From: Paracoccaceae bacterium
Lineage (GTDB): Bacteria > Pseudomonadota > Alphaproteobacteria > Rhodobacterales > Rhodobacteraceae
NCBI GenBank assembly: GCA_027492585.1
Contig: JAPUEK010000034.1
Span: forward strand, 34,997 to 98,996
DNA length: 64,000 bases
Direction: 5' to 3'
Shown: positions 21,579-30,991 of the stretch, piece after piece
Position numbering within the stretch: position 1 is the stretch's first letter
Layout of the letters: each line of letters starts with the position of its first letter
Program-made: the position numbers and the translations under genes
The notes under the pieces: model-generated
Told to the model about the DNA's origin: nothing
Seen by the model: the letters and a program-made list of their open reading frames with translations, nothing else
Database searches by the model: none

Positions 21579-22583
21579 TTATCCCATGCGGCGGCGGCGC
21601 ATCATGTCCGCATAGACCGCCGCGATGATGATGAGGCCGGTCACGACCGTCTGCCATTCCTGTGCCACCGACATGATGCGGAGGCCGTTGAGCAGCACGG
21701 ACATGATCAGCGCCCCGATGATCGTGCCGAGCACCGAGCCTCGCCCTCCGGCCAGCGAGGTGCCGCCGATCACCACCGCCGCGATGGCGTCCAGTTCGTA
21801 GCCGAGGCCGAGCGCCGGCTGCGCCGAGTTGAGCCGGGAAGAGATGATCAGCCCCGCCAGCCCGCAGATCCCGCCGGCAAGGGCGTAGATCGCCATCTTC
21901 CAGCCGTCGGTGTTCACGCCGGAAAGCCGCACCGCCTCTTCGTTGGAGCCGAGCGCGAAGCAATAGCGGCCAAGTACGGTGCGGTTCAGCACATAGCCGA
22001 TGACAAGGGCGAGGATGAACAGGATCAGCACGCCGTTCGGAATGGGCAGCGCAGGAATGATCGTTCCGATCAGCGAGCCGGTCGAAATCTCGGGGTAGGA
22101 GGGGGTATCGTTGAAATAGATCGGCTTGGTGCCGGAGATGACCAGCGACAGGCCCTTGAGGATCAGCATCATGCCGAGCGTGGCGATGAAGGGCGGGATC
22201 TTCATCTTGGCGATGAGCGTGCCGGAGATGAGGCCGCAGGCGGTCCCGGCCGCGATGGCGCCAAGGATGCCGAACGGCAGCGGCATCCCGAGGAAGGTCA
22301 GCACCACCCCGGAGATCACCGCGCAGAAGGTCATCAGCGTGCCGACCGACAGGTCGATGCCCCCGGTGATGATCACCAGCGTCGCGGCGATGGCCAGTAC
22401 CCCGTTCACCGAGGTCGCCTGAAGGATGGCGATGATGTTCGCCGTCTGCAGGAAATTCGGGGAGGCCAGCGAGAAGAAGACCAGCAGCACGATCAGGCTG
22501 GCGAAGGCCAGGAGCTTCTGCTGCGCGCCGGAAGCCTTGCGGTCCTTCGCCGGGGTGGCGGTGACGGCTGGGGTCGAGGTCAT
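21579..22583 (-). CDS. Sugar ABC transporter permease (RbsC-like)
   Basis: 334-aa inner-membrane permease of the BPD_transp_2 family, with about 8-10 hydrophobic segments beginning [20 protein letters not shown]. The family blocks [18 protein letters not shown] and [27 protein letters not shown] are clear. The open frame is longer upstream, but the ATG at 22583 overlaps the ATPase stop as ATGA and gives the normal length. The C-terminus ends in a basic tail (RRRRMG). Confidence 0.94.
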   Translation of the reverse strand: MTSTPAVTATPAKDRKASGAQQKLLAFASLIVLLVFFSLASPNFLQTANIIAILQATSVNGVLAIAATLVIITGGIDLSVGTLMTFCAVISGVVLTFLGMPLPFGILGAIAAGTACGLISGTLIAKMKIPPFIATLGMMLILKGLSLVISGTKPIYFNDTPSYPEISTGSLIGTIIPALPIPNGVLILFILALVIGYVLNRTVLGRYCFALGSNEEAVRLSGVNTDGWKMAIYALAGGICGLAGLIISSRLNSAQPALGLGYELDAIAAVVIGGTSLAGGRGSVLGTIIGALIMSVLLNGLRIMSVAQEWQTVVTGLIIIAAVYADMMRRRRMG

Positions 22584-24100
22584 GCGGTTGCTCCTTCCAT
22601 GGCGTCCGAGCGCAGGGTGGCCAGACGCATGATGTCTTCCTGGGTGGTGGCCTGCCCGCCGGGCAGGATGCCGGTGAGGCGGCCTTCGCACATCACCGCG
22701 ATGCGGTGGGAAAGGCGCATGACCTCCGGCAGTTCGGAGGAGATGACGATCACCGCCTTGCCCTCGGCGGCGAGGGTTTGCAGGAGGCGGTAGATCTCCG
22801 CCTTGGCGCCCACGTCGATGCCGCGGGTCGGCTCGTCGAAGATCAGGATGTCGCAGTCGCGCAGCAGCCATTTGGCGATGACCACTTTCTGCTGGTTGCC
22901 GCCGGAGAGGAGCCGCACTTCCTGCCGGTCCGACGGGGTGCGGATGGCGAGGGTGGAGATATAGTCCTTCGCCACCTGTGCCAGGGCATTCTCGTTCACC
23001 ACGCCCATGCCGTTGCGGAAGCGGAACATGCTCGCCAATCCGACGTTGGCCCGCACGTCGAGGCCGAGGGCGAGGCCGAAATGCTTGCGGTCCTCCGACA
23101 GATAGCCGATGCCGGCCGCCACCGCATCCGAAGGGGTGCGGATCGGGCGGATCTTGCCGTGGACGTGGATTTCCCCCGCCTCACGCGCATCGGCGCCGAA
23201 GACGGCGCGGGCGACCTCGGTGCGCCCCGCTCCCATCAGCCCGGCAAAGCCGAGGATCTCGCCGCGCTTCAGCGTGAAGCTGACATCGCGGATGGCGCGG
23301 CCACGGCGCAGGCCCTTGACTTCGAGCGCCACCGGAGCCGCGGAAAGATCGGGGATTTCCACATGGGTCTGGTCCAGTTCCCGGCCGACCATCATGGAGA
23401 TGATGGTGGCAATCGGGGTCTCGGCCGCCTCCACCGTGCCGACATAGGCGCCGTCGCGCATCACCGTCACCCGGTCCGAGATGCGCTTGATCTCGTCCAT
23501 CTTGTGACTGATGTAGACCACCCCCACCCCTTCGGATTTCAGGCGGCGGATGATGGCGAACAGCTCGTTCGTCTCGGCATCGTTCAGGGCGGCGGTCGGT
23601 TCGTCCATGATCAGGATGCGGGAGCGGTGCGACAGGGCCTTGGCGATCTCCACCATCTGCTGACGCGCGACGGAAAGGGAGCGGACCTCGGCCCGCGGGT
23701 CCATCGCCACGTTCATGCCCTTGAAGATCGCCTCGGCATTGCGGTTGAGCGCCGCCTCGTCCAGGCGCCCGAAAGACAGGCGCGGTTCGCGGCCGATGAA
23801 GATGTTCTGCGCCACTGTCAGGTCGTTCATCAGGGCCAGTTCCTGATGGATGATCCCGATGCCGAGCGCCTGCGCGGCGCGGGGGCCGTTGATGGTGACG
23901 GGCTTGCCCTCCACCTCCATCCGCCCCTCGTCGGGCTGGTAGATGCCGGAGAGGATCTTCATCAGCGTGGATTTGCCGGCGCCGTTCTCGCCCATCAGGG
24001 CATGAACCTCACCCGCGCGCAGATCGAAGCGGGCGGCTCGCAGGGCGTGGACGCCGGGGAAGCGTTTCTCGATCCCCTCCATCTTTACCAGATCAGTCAT
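22580..24100 (-). CDS. Sugar ABC transporter ATPase (RbsA-like, two ABC domains)
   Basis: 506-aa fused tandem ATPase, normal for RbsA/XylG types. The first domain has Walker [10 protein letters not shown], signature [16 protein letters not shown] and Walker [14 protein letters not shown]. The second, degenerate domain has [26 protein letters not shown] and [16 protein letters not shown]. It is coupled by ATGA overlaps to the MDR dehydrogenase gene upstream and the permease downstream. Confidence 0.95.
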   Translation of the reverse strand: MTDLVKMEGIEKRFPGVHALRAARFDLRAGEVHALMGENGAGKSTLMKILSGIYQPDEGRMEVEGKPVTINGPRAAQALGIGIIHQELALMNDLTVAQNIFIGREPRLSFGRLDEAALNRNAEAIFKGMNVAMDPRAEVRSLSVARQQMVEIAKALSHRSRILIMDEPTAALNDAETNELFAIIRRLKSEGVGVVYISHKMDEIKRISDRVTVMRDGAYVGTVEAAETPIATIISMMVGRELDQTHVEIPDLSAAPVALEVKGLRRGRAIRDVSFTLKRGEILGFAGLMGAGRTEVARAVFGADAREAGEIHVHGKIRPIRTPSDAVAAGIGYLSEDRKHFGLALGLDVRANVGLASMFRFRNGMGVVNENALAQVAKDYISTLAIRTPSDRQEVRLLSGGNQQKVVIAKWLLRDCDILIFDEPTRGIDVGAKAEIYRLLQTLAAEGKAVIVISSELPEVMRLSHRIAVMCEGRLTGILPGGQATTQEDIMRLATLRSDAMEGATA

Positions 24101-25140
24101 GCCGCTCCCCCCTCGAAATCGACAATGACCTTGATGAGAGCGCCGCGATCCGCCGCAAGCGCAGCCATCCGTCCGGGCAGATCTTCGGGTTTCAGCACCT
24201 CTGATTCAAGCGCCTTGCTGTCGATCCGGCCCTCGCGGAGCGCGGCCATGACCTGCTCGAAATCCTCTCGCAGGGCATTGCGGGAGCCGATCAGGCGCAT
24301 CTCGCGTTTGTGGAACTCGGGGTCGGAGAAGATGATCTCGTCGCGCACGACGCTGACCAGAACATAGGTGCCGCCATGGGCGACATGGGCGAAGCCTGCG
24401 GTGATGGCGCGGGTGTTGCCGGTGGCGTCGAAGACCACATCGAAGCCGTCGGCCAGATCGCCGGTCAGCAGCGGCGCATCGGTGCCGTGGGTCGCGGCAA
24501 AGCCGAAGCGGTCGCGGGCGGCGGCAAGGCGTTCCGGGCTGGCATCGAGGAGATGCACCTCCGCTCCGGTCAGCCGGGCAAAAAGCGCCGTGCCAAGCCC
24601 GATCGGGCCGGCGCCCGTCACCAGCACCCGGTCCCCCTTGCCCACGCCGGAGCGGCGGACGGCATGGGCGCCGATGGCCAGAAACTCCACCATCGCGGCC
24701 TGACGCGGGGTCAGGCCTTCGGCGGAATAGAGATTGCCCGCCGGCACGGCAAAGCGCGCGCACATGCCGCCGTCGCGGTGGACGCCCAGAACGCCGATGG
24801 ACATGCAGCAATTCGGCTTGCCCCGGCGGCAGGCGTGGCAGGTGCCACAGGAAACATAGGGGTTCACGACAACCAAGGCACCCGCCTGCCACCCCCCGGC
24901 ATCTTTGGCCACGCGACCGCTCAGTTCGTGGCCGATCACGCGGGGATATTCGAGGAACGGATGCTTGCCCTCGAAGATATGGTAATCGGTGCCGCAGATG
25001 CCGACAGCGCAGGTATCGACGAGCACCCAGCCTTCAGGAGCGGATTGCGGCAGCGGTCGCGGGATCAGGGCAAAGTCACCGGGGGCGACGCAGGTGCCGG
25101 CCAACATGGTCGCGCCCTTCATGGGGCCGTCATCCAACAT
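24097..25140 (-). CDS. Zinc-dependent MDR dehydrogenase, L-galactonate/L-idonate 5-dehydrogenase-like
   Basis: 347-aa medium-chain zinc dehydrogenase. Catalytic zinc ligands are in [17 protein letters not shown] and GHELSG; the structural zinc Cys cluster is [15 protein letters not shown] (about residues 100-115); the NAD-binding turn is [10 protein letters not shown]. It is closest in feel to L-galactonate/L-gulonate 5-dehydrogenases. Three in-frame ATGs exist; the first, at 25140, has GGGGAGGG nine bases upstream. It is the first gene of the operon, 32 bases behind the operator-like site at 25173. Likely step: L-galactonate to D-tagaturonate. Confidence 0.82.
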   Translation of the reverse strand: MLDDGPMKGATMLAGTCVAPGDFALIPRPLPQSAPEGWVLVDTCAVGICGTDYHIFEGKHPFLEYPRVIGHELSGRVAKDAGGWQAGALVVVNPYVSCGTCHACRRGKPNCCMSIGVLGVHRDGGMCARFAVPAGNLYSAEGLTPRQAAMVEFLAIGAHAVRRSGVGKGDRVLVTGAGPIGLGTALFARLTGAEVHLLDASPERLAAARDRFGFAATHGTDAPLLTGDLADGFDVVFDATGNTRAITAGFAHVAHGGTYVLVSVVRDEIIFSDPEFHKREMRLIGSRNALREDFEQVMAALREGRIDSKALESEVLKPEDLPGRMAALAADRGALIKVIVDFEGGAA

Positions 25141-25172
25141 CTCACAGCCCTCCCCTGCCGCAGAATCGGAAC

Positions 25173-25188
25173 TTTATCATTAAAGACA
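25173..25188. promoter_or_regulatory. Putative operator, copy 1
   Basis: TTTATCATTAAAGACA in the divergent intergenic region between the sugar operon and the GntR gene. The same 16-mer, with one base changed, lies just upstream of the UxaB-like gene (27305-27320). Its core TTTAATGATAAA (minus strand) is partly palindromic, as expected for a GntR-family operator. Confidence 0.6.
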
Positions 25189-25262
25189 TTTAACCCGGCG
25201 ATTCTGGGCTTGCCAACTGTTTTTAATTATTTCTAACCATAAGACAGAAACCGGAGGTTCCC

Positions 25263-26165
25263 ATGGCCCGCACCGACGCCCGTTTCCGCGCCGCCTATGA
25301 CCAGTCGCTCGACCTGTTGCAGGGGCAGGAGCCCGGCTCGGCGCTGCCTTCCGAGACGGTGATCGCGGCGGAGCTGAAGGTCAGCCGGACGGTGGTGCGA
25401 TCGGTCCTTTCCGGCTTGCAGGCGGCGGGGATCATCCTCTGGGACGGACGGGACAAACGCCTTCTCCGCGCGCCGGTGGCGGCGGATCGCCTGCCCGCCC
25501 GCGATGACTATATCAGTCTGGAAGAGCTGGAGGGCCGCTTCCTCGACTGGGTGCTGCGGTTCGATGTGCCGGCGGATACGCCGCTCAATGTTGCCCAGCT
25601 TGCCAAGCAGTTTTCGGTGCCGCCCCATTCTCTTCAGGAATTCCTCTCGGGTCTCAGCCATTTCGGGCTGGTGGAACGGCGTCCGCGCGGCGGCTGGCGG
25701 CTGCTGGGCTTCACGGCGGATTATGCGGTGGAGCTGACGGAGTTCCGCATGGTGCTGGAAATGAACGCGATCCGGGTGCTGGCGGGCCTGCCGGAAAGCC
25801 ATCCGGTCTGGGGCCAGCTCCGCGATCTGGAGGCGCAGCACCTCTCGCTGCTGGAGCGGATCGAGGTCGATTTCCACGATTTCTCCAAGCTCGATGAACG
25901 ATTCCACGCGGCGGTGAATTCGGTGGTGAGCAACCGCTTCGTGGTGGAGTTCCAGAAGGTGATCTCGCTGATCTTCCACTACCATTATCAATGGGACAAA
26001 AGGATGGAGCGGCACAGGAACGAGACTGCGATCCGCGAGCATCTGCGGGTGATCGACGCCCTCAGGAGCCGGGATGCGGTGGCAGCGGAAGCGGCGGCAC
26101 GGGCGCATCTGGCGACCTCGAAGGAGACGCTTCTGGGCTCGTTGCGGGTCAACAAGCTGGTGTGA
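25263..26165 (+). CDS. GntR/FCD-like regulator with two winged-helix domains
   Basis: 300-aa regulator. The first winged helix is at about residues 20-75 (LPSETVIAAELKVSRTVVRSVLSGLQAAGI). A second winged-helix-like block appears at about 100-146 (LNVAQLAKQFSVPPHSLQEFLSGLSHFGLVERRPRGGWRL). The remaining ~150 residues are all-helical and FCD-like, with metal-site-type residues in FSKLDERFHAAVNS and IREHLRVIDALRSRD. FCD regulators sense sugar acids or carboxylates. A GGAGG site precedes the ATG. It is divergent from the sugar operon and convergent with the UxaB-like gene, and probably controls both through the shared operator. Confidence 0.85.
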   Translation: MARTDARFRAAYDQSLDLLQGQEPGSALPSETVIAAELKVSRTVVRSVLSGLQAAGIILWDGRDKRLLRAPVAADRLPARDDYISLEELEGRFLDWVLRFDVPADTPLNVAQLAKQFSVPPHSLQEFLSGLSHFGLVERRPRGGWRLLGFTADYAVELTEFRMVLEMNAIRVLAGLPESHPVWGQLRDLEAQHLSLLERIEVDFHDFSKLDERFHAAVNSVVSNRFVVEFQKVISLIFHYHYQWDKRMERHRNETAIREHLRVIDALRSRDAVAAEAAARAHLATSKETLLGSLRVNKLV

Positions 26166-26177
26166 TGGCGAGGGGCC

Positions 26178-27281
26178 TCAGCCCGCCGCGATCCCGCGCA
26201 GGACCGGCTTCGCGCCGCGATCCCCCGCCGCCTCCGCCCAATGCAGGAAGGCGCGGATGCGCCGCCCGATCTTCTGGGCGTGGTTCTGGGCGATGTCGGA
26301 AATCCGGTGGTCGAGGAAGGGATTGGCGAAACGCTCCAACGTCGTCGCCACATAGGCCTGCGCCTCCGCCCCGAAGCCCGCGGCGGCGAAACCGGGCAGG
26401 ACCTCGGTCACATAGATTTCCCGCAGCCGGGCCGAAAGTGCCGCATCGGCCAGCCAGTCGCGGACCAGAAGCGGCACCGCCTCCGGCGCTTTCAGCCAGC
26501 TTTCGGCCATCACCGTATGGCCGAGGTTGAGGATGAACAGCTTCAGCGCCTCCACCCGCGCAAGATCCTCGACGATCTGCACGGCAGGGTGCAGGCAGGG
26601 TGCCACCAGCCCCGGCTGACGGGCGATGGCCCAGAGCGCATAGGGCTCCGACACCGCCCCCGCCGGCTCCAGCGGTTCTGAGACGATGCGGTCCACCAGC
26701 GAATTGCCCCAGATCACCCCGCCCCGCAGCCAGTCGCGGAAGGCGGCGCTCCGCCCCTCGGCCAGCACCAGCACCCGGTCGCGCAACACCTCGCCATTGG
26801 CAGAGACAAGCTCCGTCGGCAGGATCTGCAATGACCGGCCCCCGGCGGCATGGCGCGCTTCCAGCAGGGTCAGGAGCTTGGCCGGATAGGACATGGCCGG
26901 ATCAAACGGCCCGGAATCGGCGGGTTGCGGCTGAAACCCCGTGTCTCCGGTGTTGGAAAGCAGGATCTCCGCCTCTTCCGCCGCGATGCGCGTGACCTCC
27001 GCCCAGTCGGCGACCGACAGCGTGCGGCGGATGGAGGTGACGCGCACCTCCCGGTCGATCAGCGCCCCGCCCGACAGCCCCCGAATCCGCACCGGAAAGC
27101 CCTCCGGCGCCGAAAGCGCGGCAAGCCGGCGGGCGCGGGCCGCATCGCGCGTGGTCTGCACCACCGTCACCGGGCCACAGTCCTGCCCCGCCTCCCGCGC
27201 TTCGGAGAAGAAGAGATCGGCATGGGCCTGCAGGAACCGGCTGGTTCCGAATTGCAGGATAGGCGTGACGGTTGCGGGCAT
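26178..27281 (-). CDS. Mannitol dehydrogenase family protein, tagaturonate reductase-like
   Basis: 367-aa NAD-dependent enzyme of the mannitol dehydrogenase superfamily. The N-terminal ILQFGTSRFLQAHADLFF corresponds to the family nucleotide-binding start. ILPTELVSANGEVLRD, WGNSLVDRIVSEP, EPYALWAIA and ALKLFILNLGHTVMAE (Lys and His of the active site) follow. It is shorter than E. coli UxaB (about 480 aa) but the order is intact. Likely reaction: D-tagaturonate to D-altronate, feeding the UxaA-family dehydratase. It has its own promoter with the shared operator-like site 24 bases upstream of the ATG. Confidence 0.8.
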   Translation of the reverse strand: MPATVTPILQFGTSRFLQAHADLFFSEAREAGQDCGPVTVVQTTRDAARARRLAALSAPEGFPVRIRGLSGGALIDREVRVTSIRRTLSVADWAEVTRIAAEEAEILLSNTGDTGFQPQPADSGPFDPAMSYPAKLLTLLEARHAAGGRSLQILPTELVSANGEVLRDRVLVLAEGRSAAFRDWLRGGVIWGNSLVDRIVSEPLEPAGAVSEPYALWAIARQPGLVAPCLHPAVQIVEDLARVEALKLFILNLGHTVMAESWLKAPEAVPLLVRDWLADAALSARLREIYVTEVLPGFAAAGFGAEAQAYVATTLERFANPFLDHRISDIAQNHAQKIGRRIRAFLHWAEAAGDRGAKPVLRGIAAG

Positions 27282-27304
27282 GGCCTCCCCCTCGGATACT
27301 GCCT

Positions 27305-27320
27305 TTTATGATTAAAGACA
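27305..27320. promoter_or_regulatory. Putative operator, copy 2
   Basis: TTTATGATTAAAGACA, 24 bases upstream of the UxaB-like start. It differs by one base from the copy at 25173-25188 in front of the sugar operon, so the two units are probably co-regulated by the GntR protein encoded between them. Confidence 0.6.
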
Positions 27321-27420
27321 AAACCGGAAAGCGTCAACGGAGAGGCAGCGCCCCAGATCGGATCAGCCCTCAGACGGGCCATTGCGCCCGGTCTTCCCCT
27401 TGCCCTTCATCCCCTGTGCA

Positions 27421-27466
27421 TAAGTATCCTGCGGGGAGGTCCGGAGGGGTGCAAAACCCCTCCGGC
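27421..27466 (+). repeat. Dispersed repeat B, copy 2
   Basis: Core GTATCCTGCGGGGAGGTCCGG, containing the hairpin CCGGAGGGG-tgcaaaa-CCCCTCCGG (27441-27465). It lies between the uxaB-like start and the end of the flavin oxidoreductase gene, 34 bases beyond that gene's stop. On the minus strand it could act as that gene's terminator. Confidence 0.65.
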
Positions 27467-27499
27467 GCCTGACCAGAACGCGCGGCAGCAGGCAGGCGC

Positions 27500-29557
27500 T
27501 CAGATCACCCGTACCAGCCGCAGGGCATCGTAGATCGCCGCATGGATGTTGCGCGCTTCCACCGCGTCGCCGATACGGAAAAGCCGGAAGCCCTCCGGCC
27601 CTCCGCTCAGCCCCTGCGGCGCGCCTTCGATCAGCGCCTCGTAATCCACGGCGCCGAGGTTCTGCGACTGCGGTTTCAGGTCGAAGTAGATGTCGGCCAG
27701 CGGCTGGGTGCCATGGTTGACGACGATCTGGTCATAGTGGGCGGTCTTGCCCAAAGCCATGTAGTCGCTGTCCACCGTGGTCTTGAGCCGGTTGCCGTCC
27801 CGCTCCACCCCGGTCAGGCGGTAGGTGACGGTGAAGGTCACCTCCTTGTCCTGCAAGGCGCGCATGTAAGGCACGAGGTTCATCGCCATCACATCCGGGG
27901 CGAAGGTGCGGTCGGGGGTCATCACCTCCACCCTCGCCCCCGCCTCGGCGAGCGCCTGAGCTGCCTGGAGCGCGGTATGATCGCCCGCGTCGTCGTAGAG
28001 AAGGACGTTGCTCCCCGGTTTGACATCGCCCGACAGGATATCCCAGGCGGAGACGGTCAGATCGTTCCCGAAGGCGAGGATATCCTTGTCCGGCAGGCCC
28101 CCCGTGGCGATGATCACCACATCGGGGTGCAGGGCCAGCACATCCGCCGCCTCTGCCCAGGTGTTGAAGCGGAACTCCACCCCCATCGCCGCGCATTGCG
28201 CCATGCGCCAGTCGATGATGCCGATCAGCTCGGCCCGGCGTTTGGTCTGCGCGGTCAGGCGGACCTGCCCCCCCGCATCGGCGGCAACCTCGAAGACCGT
28301 CACCTGATGGCCGCGGACCGCGGCCACCCGCGCCGCCTCCAGTCCCGCGGGGCCGGCCCCGACGACGACCACGCGGCGCTTCACTTCGGCCGGGGCAATG
28401 TCATGCGGCTGGCTCTCCTCCCGCCCGGTGGAGGGGTTGTGGATGCAAAGCGCCATACCGCCCTGATAGATCCGGTCGAGACAATAGGTGGCGCCGACAC
28501 AGGGGCGGATATCCTCCTCGCGCCCCTCGACGATCTTCCGCACCACATGGGGGTCGGCCATATGGGCGCGGGTCATGCCCACCATGTCGAGCTGCCCGGA
28601 CTGCACCGCATAGCGCGCGGTCGCCACATCCGGGATGCGCGCGGCATGGAAGGTCGGCAGCCCGACCTCGGCCCGGACCCGCCCGGCGAAGTCGAGATGG
28701 GGGGCCGACTTCATGCCGTGGATCGGGATCACGTCGGTCATGGCGGGGTCGGTATGGATGCGGCCGCGGATGATGTTCAGAAAATCCACCAGCCCGGAAT
28801 CACGGAACATCTTCCCGATGGCGATGCCTTCCTCGGCGTCGATGCCGCCGGGCTCCACCTCATCCGCCGTATAGCGCACCCCGAGCAGGAAATTTTCTCC
28901 GACCCGTTTGCGGCAGGCCGCCAGCACCTCCATCGAGAAACGTGCGCGGTTTTCCAGACTGCCGCCATAGGGCGCGGCAAGGCTGTTGGTGAAGGGCGAC
29001 ATGAACTGGTCCATGAGATGGCCGTAGCACTCGAACTCCACCCCATCGAGACCGGCCTCCTTCATCCGCTCCGCGGCATCGGCGTAATCCTCGATGATGC
29101 GGGCGATGTCCCAATCCTCGATCACCTTGGGGAAGGCGCGGTGGCTCGGCTCCCGCGACTTGCTGGCGGCGACGACCGGCAGCCAGTCACCCTTGTCCCA
29201 GCGGGTGCGGCGGCCGAGATGGGTCAGCTGGATCATCACCGCAGCGCCCTGTTCGTGGCAATCGTCGGCAAGGCGCTTCATCCACGGCACCACCTCGTCC
29301 TTGTAGGCGAGGATGTTGTTGAAGACCGGCGGGCTGTCCTTCGACACCGCCGCCGAGCCCGCCGTCATGGTCAGCGCCACCCCGGCCTTCGCCCGTTCCA
29401 GATGGTAAAGCCGGTAGCGGTCCTTCGGCATCCCGTCTTCGGGATAGGCCGGCTCATGGCTCGTCGTCATGATCCGGTTGCGGAGGGTCAGGTGCTTCAA
29501 CCGATAGGGCTGCAACAGGGGATCGTTGGACGCGGATCTGGACAGGGGGTTCGACAC
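27500..29557 (-). CDS. FMN/FAD/4Fe-4S oxidoreductase, DgcA / dienoyl-CoA reductase family
   Basis: 685-aa multi-cofactor enzyme. Residues about 10-360 form an Old-Yellow-Enzyme TIM barrel binding FMN (LRNRIMTTSHEP, VMIQLTHLGRR, DGVEFECYGHLMDQFMSPFTN). The Fe-S ligands are Cys in CVGATYC and the following GGMALC. From about 395 an FAD/NAD domain starts with VVVVGAGPAGLEAARVAA. The pattern matches DgcA-type N-demethylases (dimethylglycine, stachydrine) better than dienoyl-CoA reductase, by memory of DgcA. I chose the GTG at 29557 because GGAGG lies 7 bases before it. It is divergent from a TetR gene. Confidence 0.85.
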   Translation of the reverse strand: MSNPLSRSASNDPLLQPYRLKHLTLRNRIMTTSHEPAYPEDGMPKDRYRLYHLERAKAGVALTMTAGSAAVSKDSPPVFNNILAYKDEVVPWMKRLADDCHEQGAAVMIQLTHLGRRTRWDKGDWLPVVAASKSREPSHRAFPKVIEDWDIARIIEDYADAAERMKEAGLDGVEFECYGHLMDQFMSPFTNSLAAPYGGSLENRARFSMEVLAACRKRVGENFLLGVRYTADEVEPGGIDAEEGIAIGKMFRDSGLVDFLNIIRGRIHTDPAMTDVIPIHGMKSAPHLDFAGRVRAEVGLPTFHAARIPDVATARYAVQSGQLDMVGMTRAHMADPHVVRKIVEGREEDIRPCVGATYCLDRIYQGGMALCIHNPSTGREESQPHDIAPAEVKRRVVVVGAGPAGLEAARVAAVRGHQVTVFEVAADAGGQVRLTAQTKRRAELIGIIDWRMAQCAAMGVEFRFNTWAEAADVLALHPDVVIIATGGLPDKDILAFGNDLTVSAWDILSGDVKPGSNVLLYDDAGDHTALQAAQALAEAGARVEVMTPDRTFAPDVMAMNLVPYMRALQDKEVTFTVTYRLTGVERDGNRLKTTVDSDYMALGKTAHYDQIVVNHGTQPLADIYFDLKPQSQNLGAVDYEALIEGAPQGLSGGPEGFRLFRIGDAVEARNIHAAIYDALRLVRVI

Positions 29558-29607
29558 GGGCTTGCCTCCGGATGGCGCTGGCGGTTTCCTCAAGGAAAGC
29601 AAGAATC

Positions 29608-29621
29608 GACACTAGTGTCAA
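29608..29621. promoter_or_regulatory. TetR-type operator over a -35 box
   Basis: Perfect 12-bp palindrome GACACTAGTGTC (29608-29619) between the flavin oxidoreductase and the divergent TetR gene. On the minus strand it overlaps a TTGACA -35 element (29616-29621) directed at the oxidoreductase, so a bound dimer would block transcription. Confidence 0.6.
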
Positions 29622-29673
29622 GTTTTCTGAAAGCCCGGTTGTCACGCTGCGGCGGGGCCTTTAGGCTGGCCGG

Positions 29674-30306
29674 ATGGAACAGGTGCAAAACGAGCGTGGC
29701 TGGCGAGGATCGGCGGAGGTCTGGCTGGATGCCGGCTATGAGGCGCTGGTCGAAGGCGGGGTGGAGGCGGTGAAGGTCATGCCGCTTGCCCAGAAGCTCG
29801 GCCTGTCGCGGACCAGCTTCTACTGGCATTTCCCCGACCGGGAGGCGCTTCTGGCCGGGCTGATCGCGCGCTGGCAAAGCCGCAACAGCGCCAATCTGGT
29901 CGCCCGGACGGAGGCCCCTGCCGCGACCATCACCGAGGCGGTTTTCAACCTCTTCGACTGCTGGATAAGACCCGAGCTCTTCGACAGCCGCATGGAATTC
30001 GCCATCCGCACCTGGTCGCTGACCGATCCGGCCCTTGCCGCGACGCTGCGCGGGGTGGACGAGGGCCGGATCGCCGCCATTCAGGCGATGTTCCAGCGTC
30101 ACGGCTATCCGGCGGCGGAGGCGGAGACGCGGGCGCGCACCATCTATCTGACGCAGGTCGGCTACATCTCCATGCGCGCCGACGAATCGCTGGAGCTGCG
30201 GCTGCAACGCATCCCGGCCTATGCGCTCACGTTCACGGGGCGCCAGCCTTCGGAGGCGGAGGTGGCCGCGTTCCGCGCGCGGCACCTGCCCTCAGACCAG
30301 CCGTAG
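29674..30306 (+). CDS. TetR family transcriptional regulator
   Basis: 210-aa regulator. The N-terminal TetR HTH (about residues 12-58) contains VMPLAQKLGLSRTSFYWHFPDREALLAGL, with the classic SFYWHF recognition-helix end. The C-terminal ligand domain (about 70-190) is all-helical. It is divergent from the DgcA-like oxidoreductase with a 12-bp palindrome between, so it probably represses that gene and itself; the inducer is unknown. Its 3' end overlaps the convergent MarR gene by 15 bases. Confidence 0.9.
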   Translation: MEQVQNERGWRGSAEVWLDAGYEALVEGGVEAVKVMPLAQKLGLSRTSFYWHFPDREALLAGLIARWQSRNSANLVARTEAPAATITEAVFNLFDCWIRPELFDSRMEFAIRTWSLTDPALAATLRGVDEGRIAAIQAMFQRHGYPAAEAETRARTIYLTQVGYISMRADESLELRLQRIPAYALTFTGRQPSEAEVAAFRARHLPSDQP

Positions 30307-30711
30307 AAGCAGCCGGATCAGCATCTCGCGCTCTGCCGCGTCAAGCGGGGCGAGGGTGCGGTCAGAAATCGCCAGCCCCTCCGCAAGACGGTTGCGGAAC
30401 AGCGTCTGCCCCGCCTCGGTCAGCGAGACGGTCAGGCGGCGGCGGTCGCCGGTATCCGGGCTGGTGGCGACGAGACCGAACCGGGCGAGCCTGTCCACCA
30501 CCCCCTTCACGGTTGCGGCATCAAGCGCGGTCGCCCGGCCAAGATGGTTTTGCGATTGCGGCCCCAGTTCCGCCAGACGCGCCAGAACCGCGAATTGGGT
30601 GGTGGTCACTTCGGGGATGGCGGCGGAAAACAGCGACAGATGGCGCTGCGTCACGCGGCGCAGCACATAGCCGATCTGTTCGTCCAGAACATAGGAGGGC
30701 GGCTTTTCCAT
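30292..30711 (-). CDS. MarR family regulator of the N-heterocycle island
   Basis: 139-aa MarR protein, normal length. The winged helix spans about residues 35-105 (TTTQFAVLARLAELGPQSQNHLGRATALDAATVKGVVDRLARFGLV, then the wing TSPDTGDRRRLTVSLTEAG). MarR proteins are usually repressors released by small aromatic or phenolic ligands. It is divergent from the molybdenum-hydroxylase genes. A MarR-like palindrome TTTGCATACAAA lies just before the first of those, so it is the likely switch of the whole island. Confidence 0.9.
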   Translation of the reverse strand: MEKPPSYVLDEQIGYVLRRVTQRHLSLFSAAIPEVTTTQFAVLARLAELGPQSQNHLGRATALDAATVKGVVDRLARFGLVATSPDTGDRRRLTVSLTEAGQTLFRNRLAEGLAISDRTLAPLDAAEREMLIRLLLRLV

Positions 30712-30991
30712 CGTCCTTCCGGGATAGCCGCCACGGTCCGGTCACGCAAGAACCCAGTCGAGGCGGGGTTTGGTCCTGCCGGGCCGCATCGCGGAACATA
30801 TGCCATTTGCCCAGACTTGCGGCAGTTGTGTGATGGGCCTGCCTGCCGCCTGCCGGTCTGCGTCATTTCATGGCGCTTCCCTCCTCTGAAGGGCAAGGGC
30901 AGGCCCCGACATCTTCCCGGCCAAGCAAGAAAGTTGACAGAGGGCAGCGACCCCGGCAATCTTTTGCATACAAACAAACTCCGGGTGCCAG
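30712..30991. promoter_or_regulatory. Divergent control region of the N-heterocycle island
   Basis: 280 bases without a gene. A TTGACA -35-like box (30934-30939) points to the plus-strand genes, with a weak -10 about 17 bases on. It is followed by the perfect inverted repeat TTTG-CATA-CAAA (30964-30975), a typical MarR operator shape, 16 bases before the first ATG. The long plus-strand frame across this region is a shadow of neighbouring frames. Confidence 0.6.

Noticed and set aside
30544..30991. Long 5' extension of the Mo-hydroxylase frame back to 30544
   Set aside because: It runs through marR antisense and the promoter region. The true fused subunit starts at 31819, coupled to the FAD-subunit stop.
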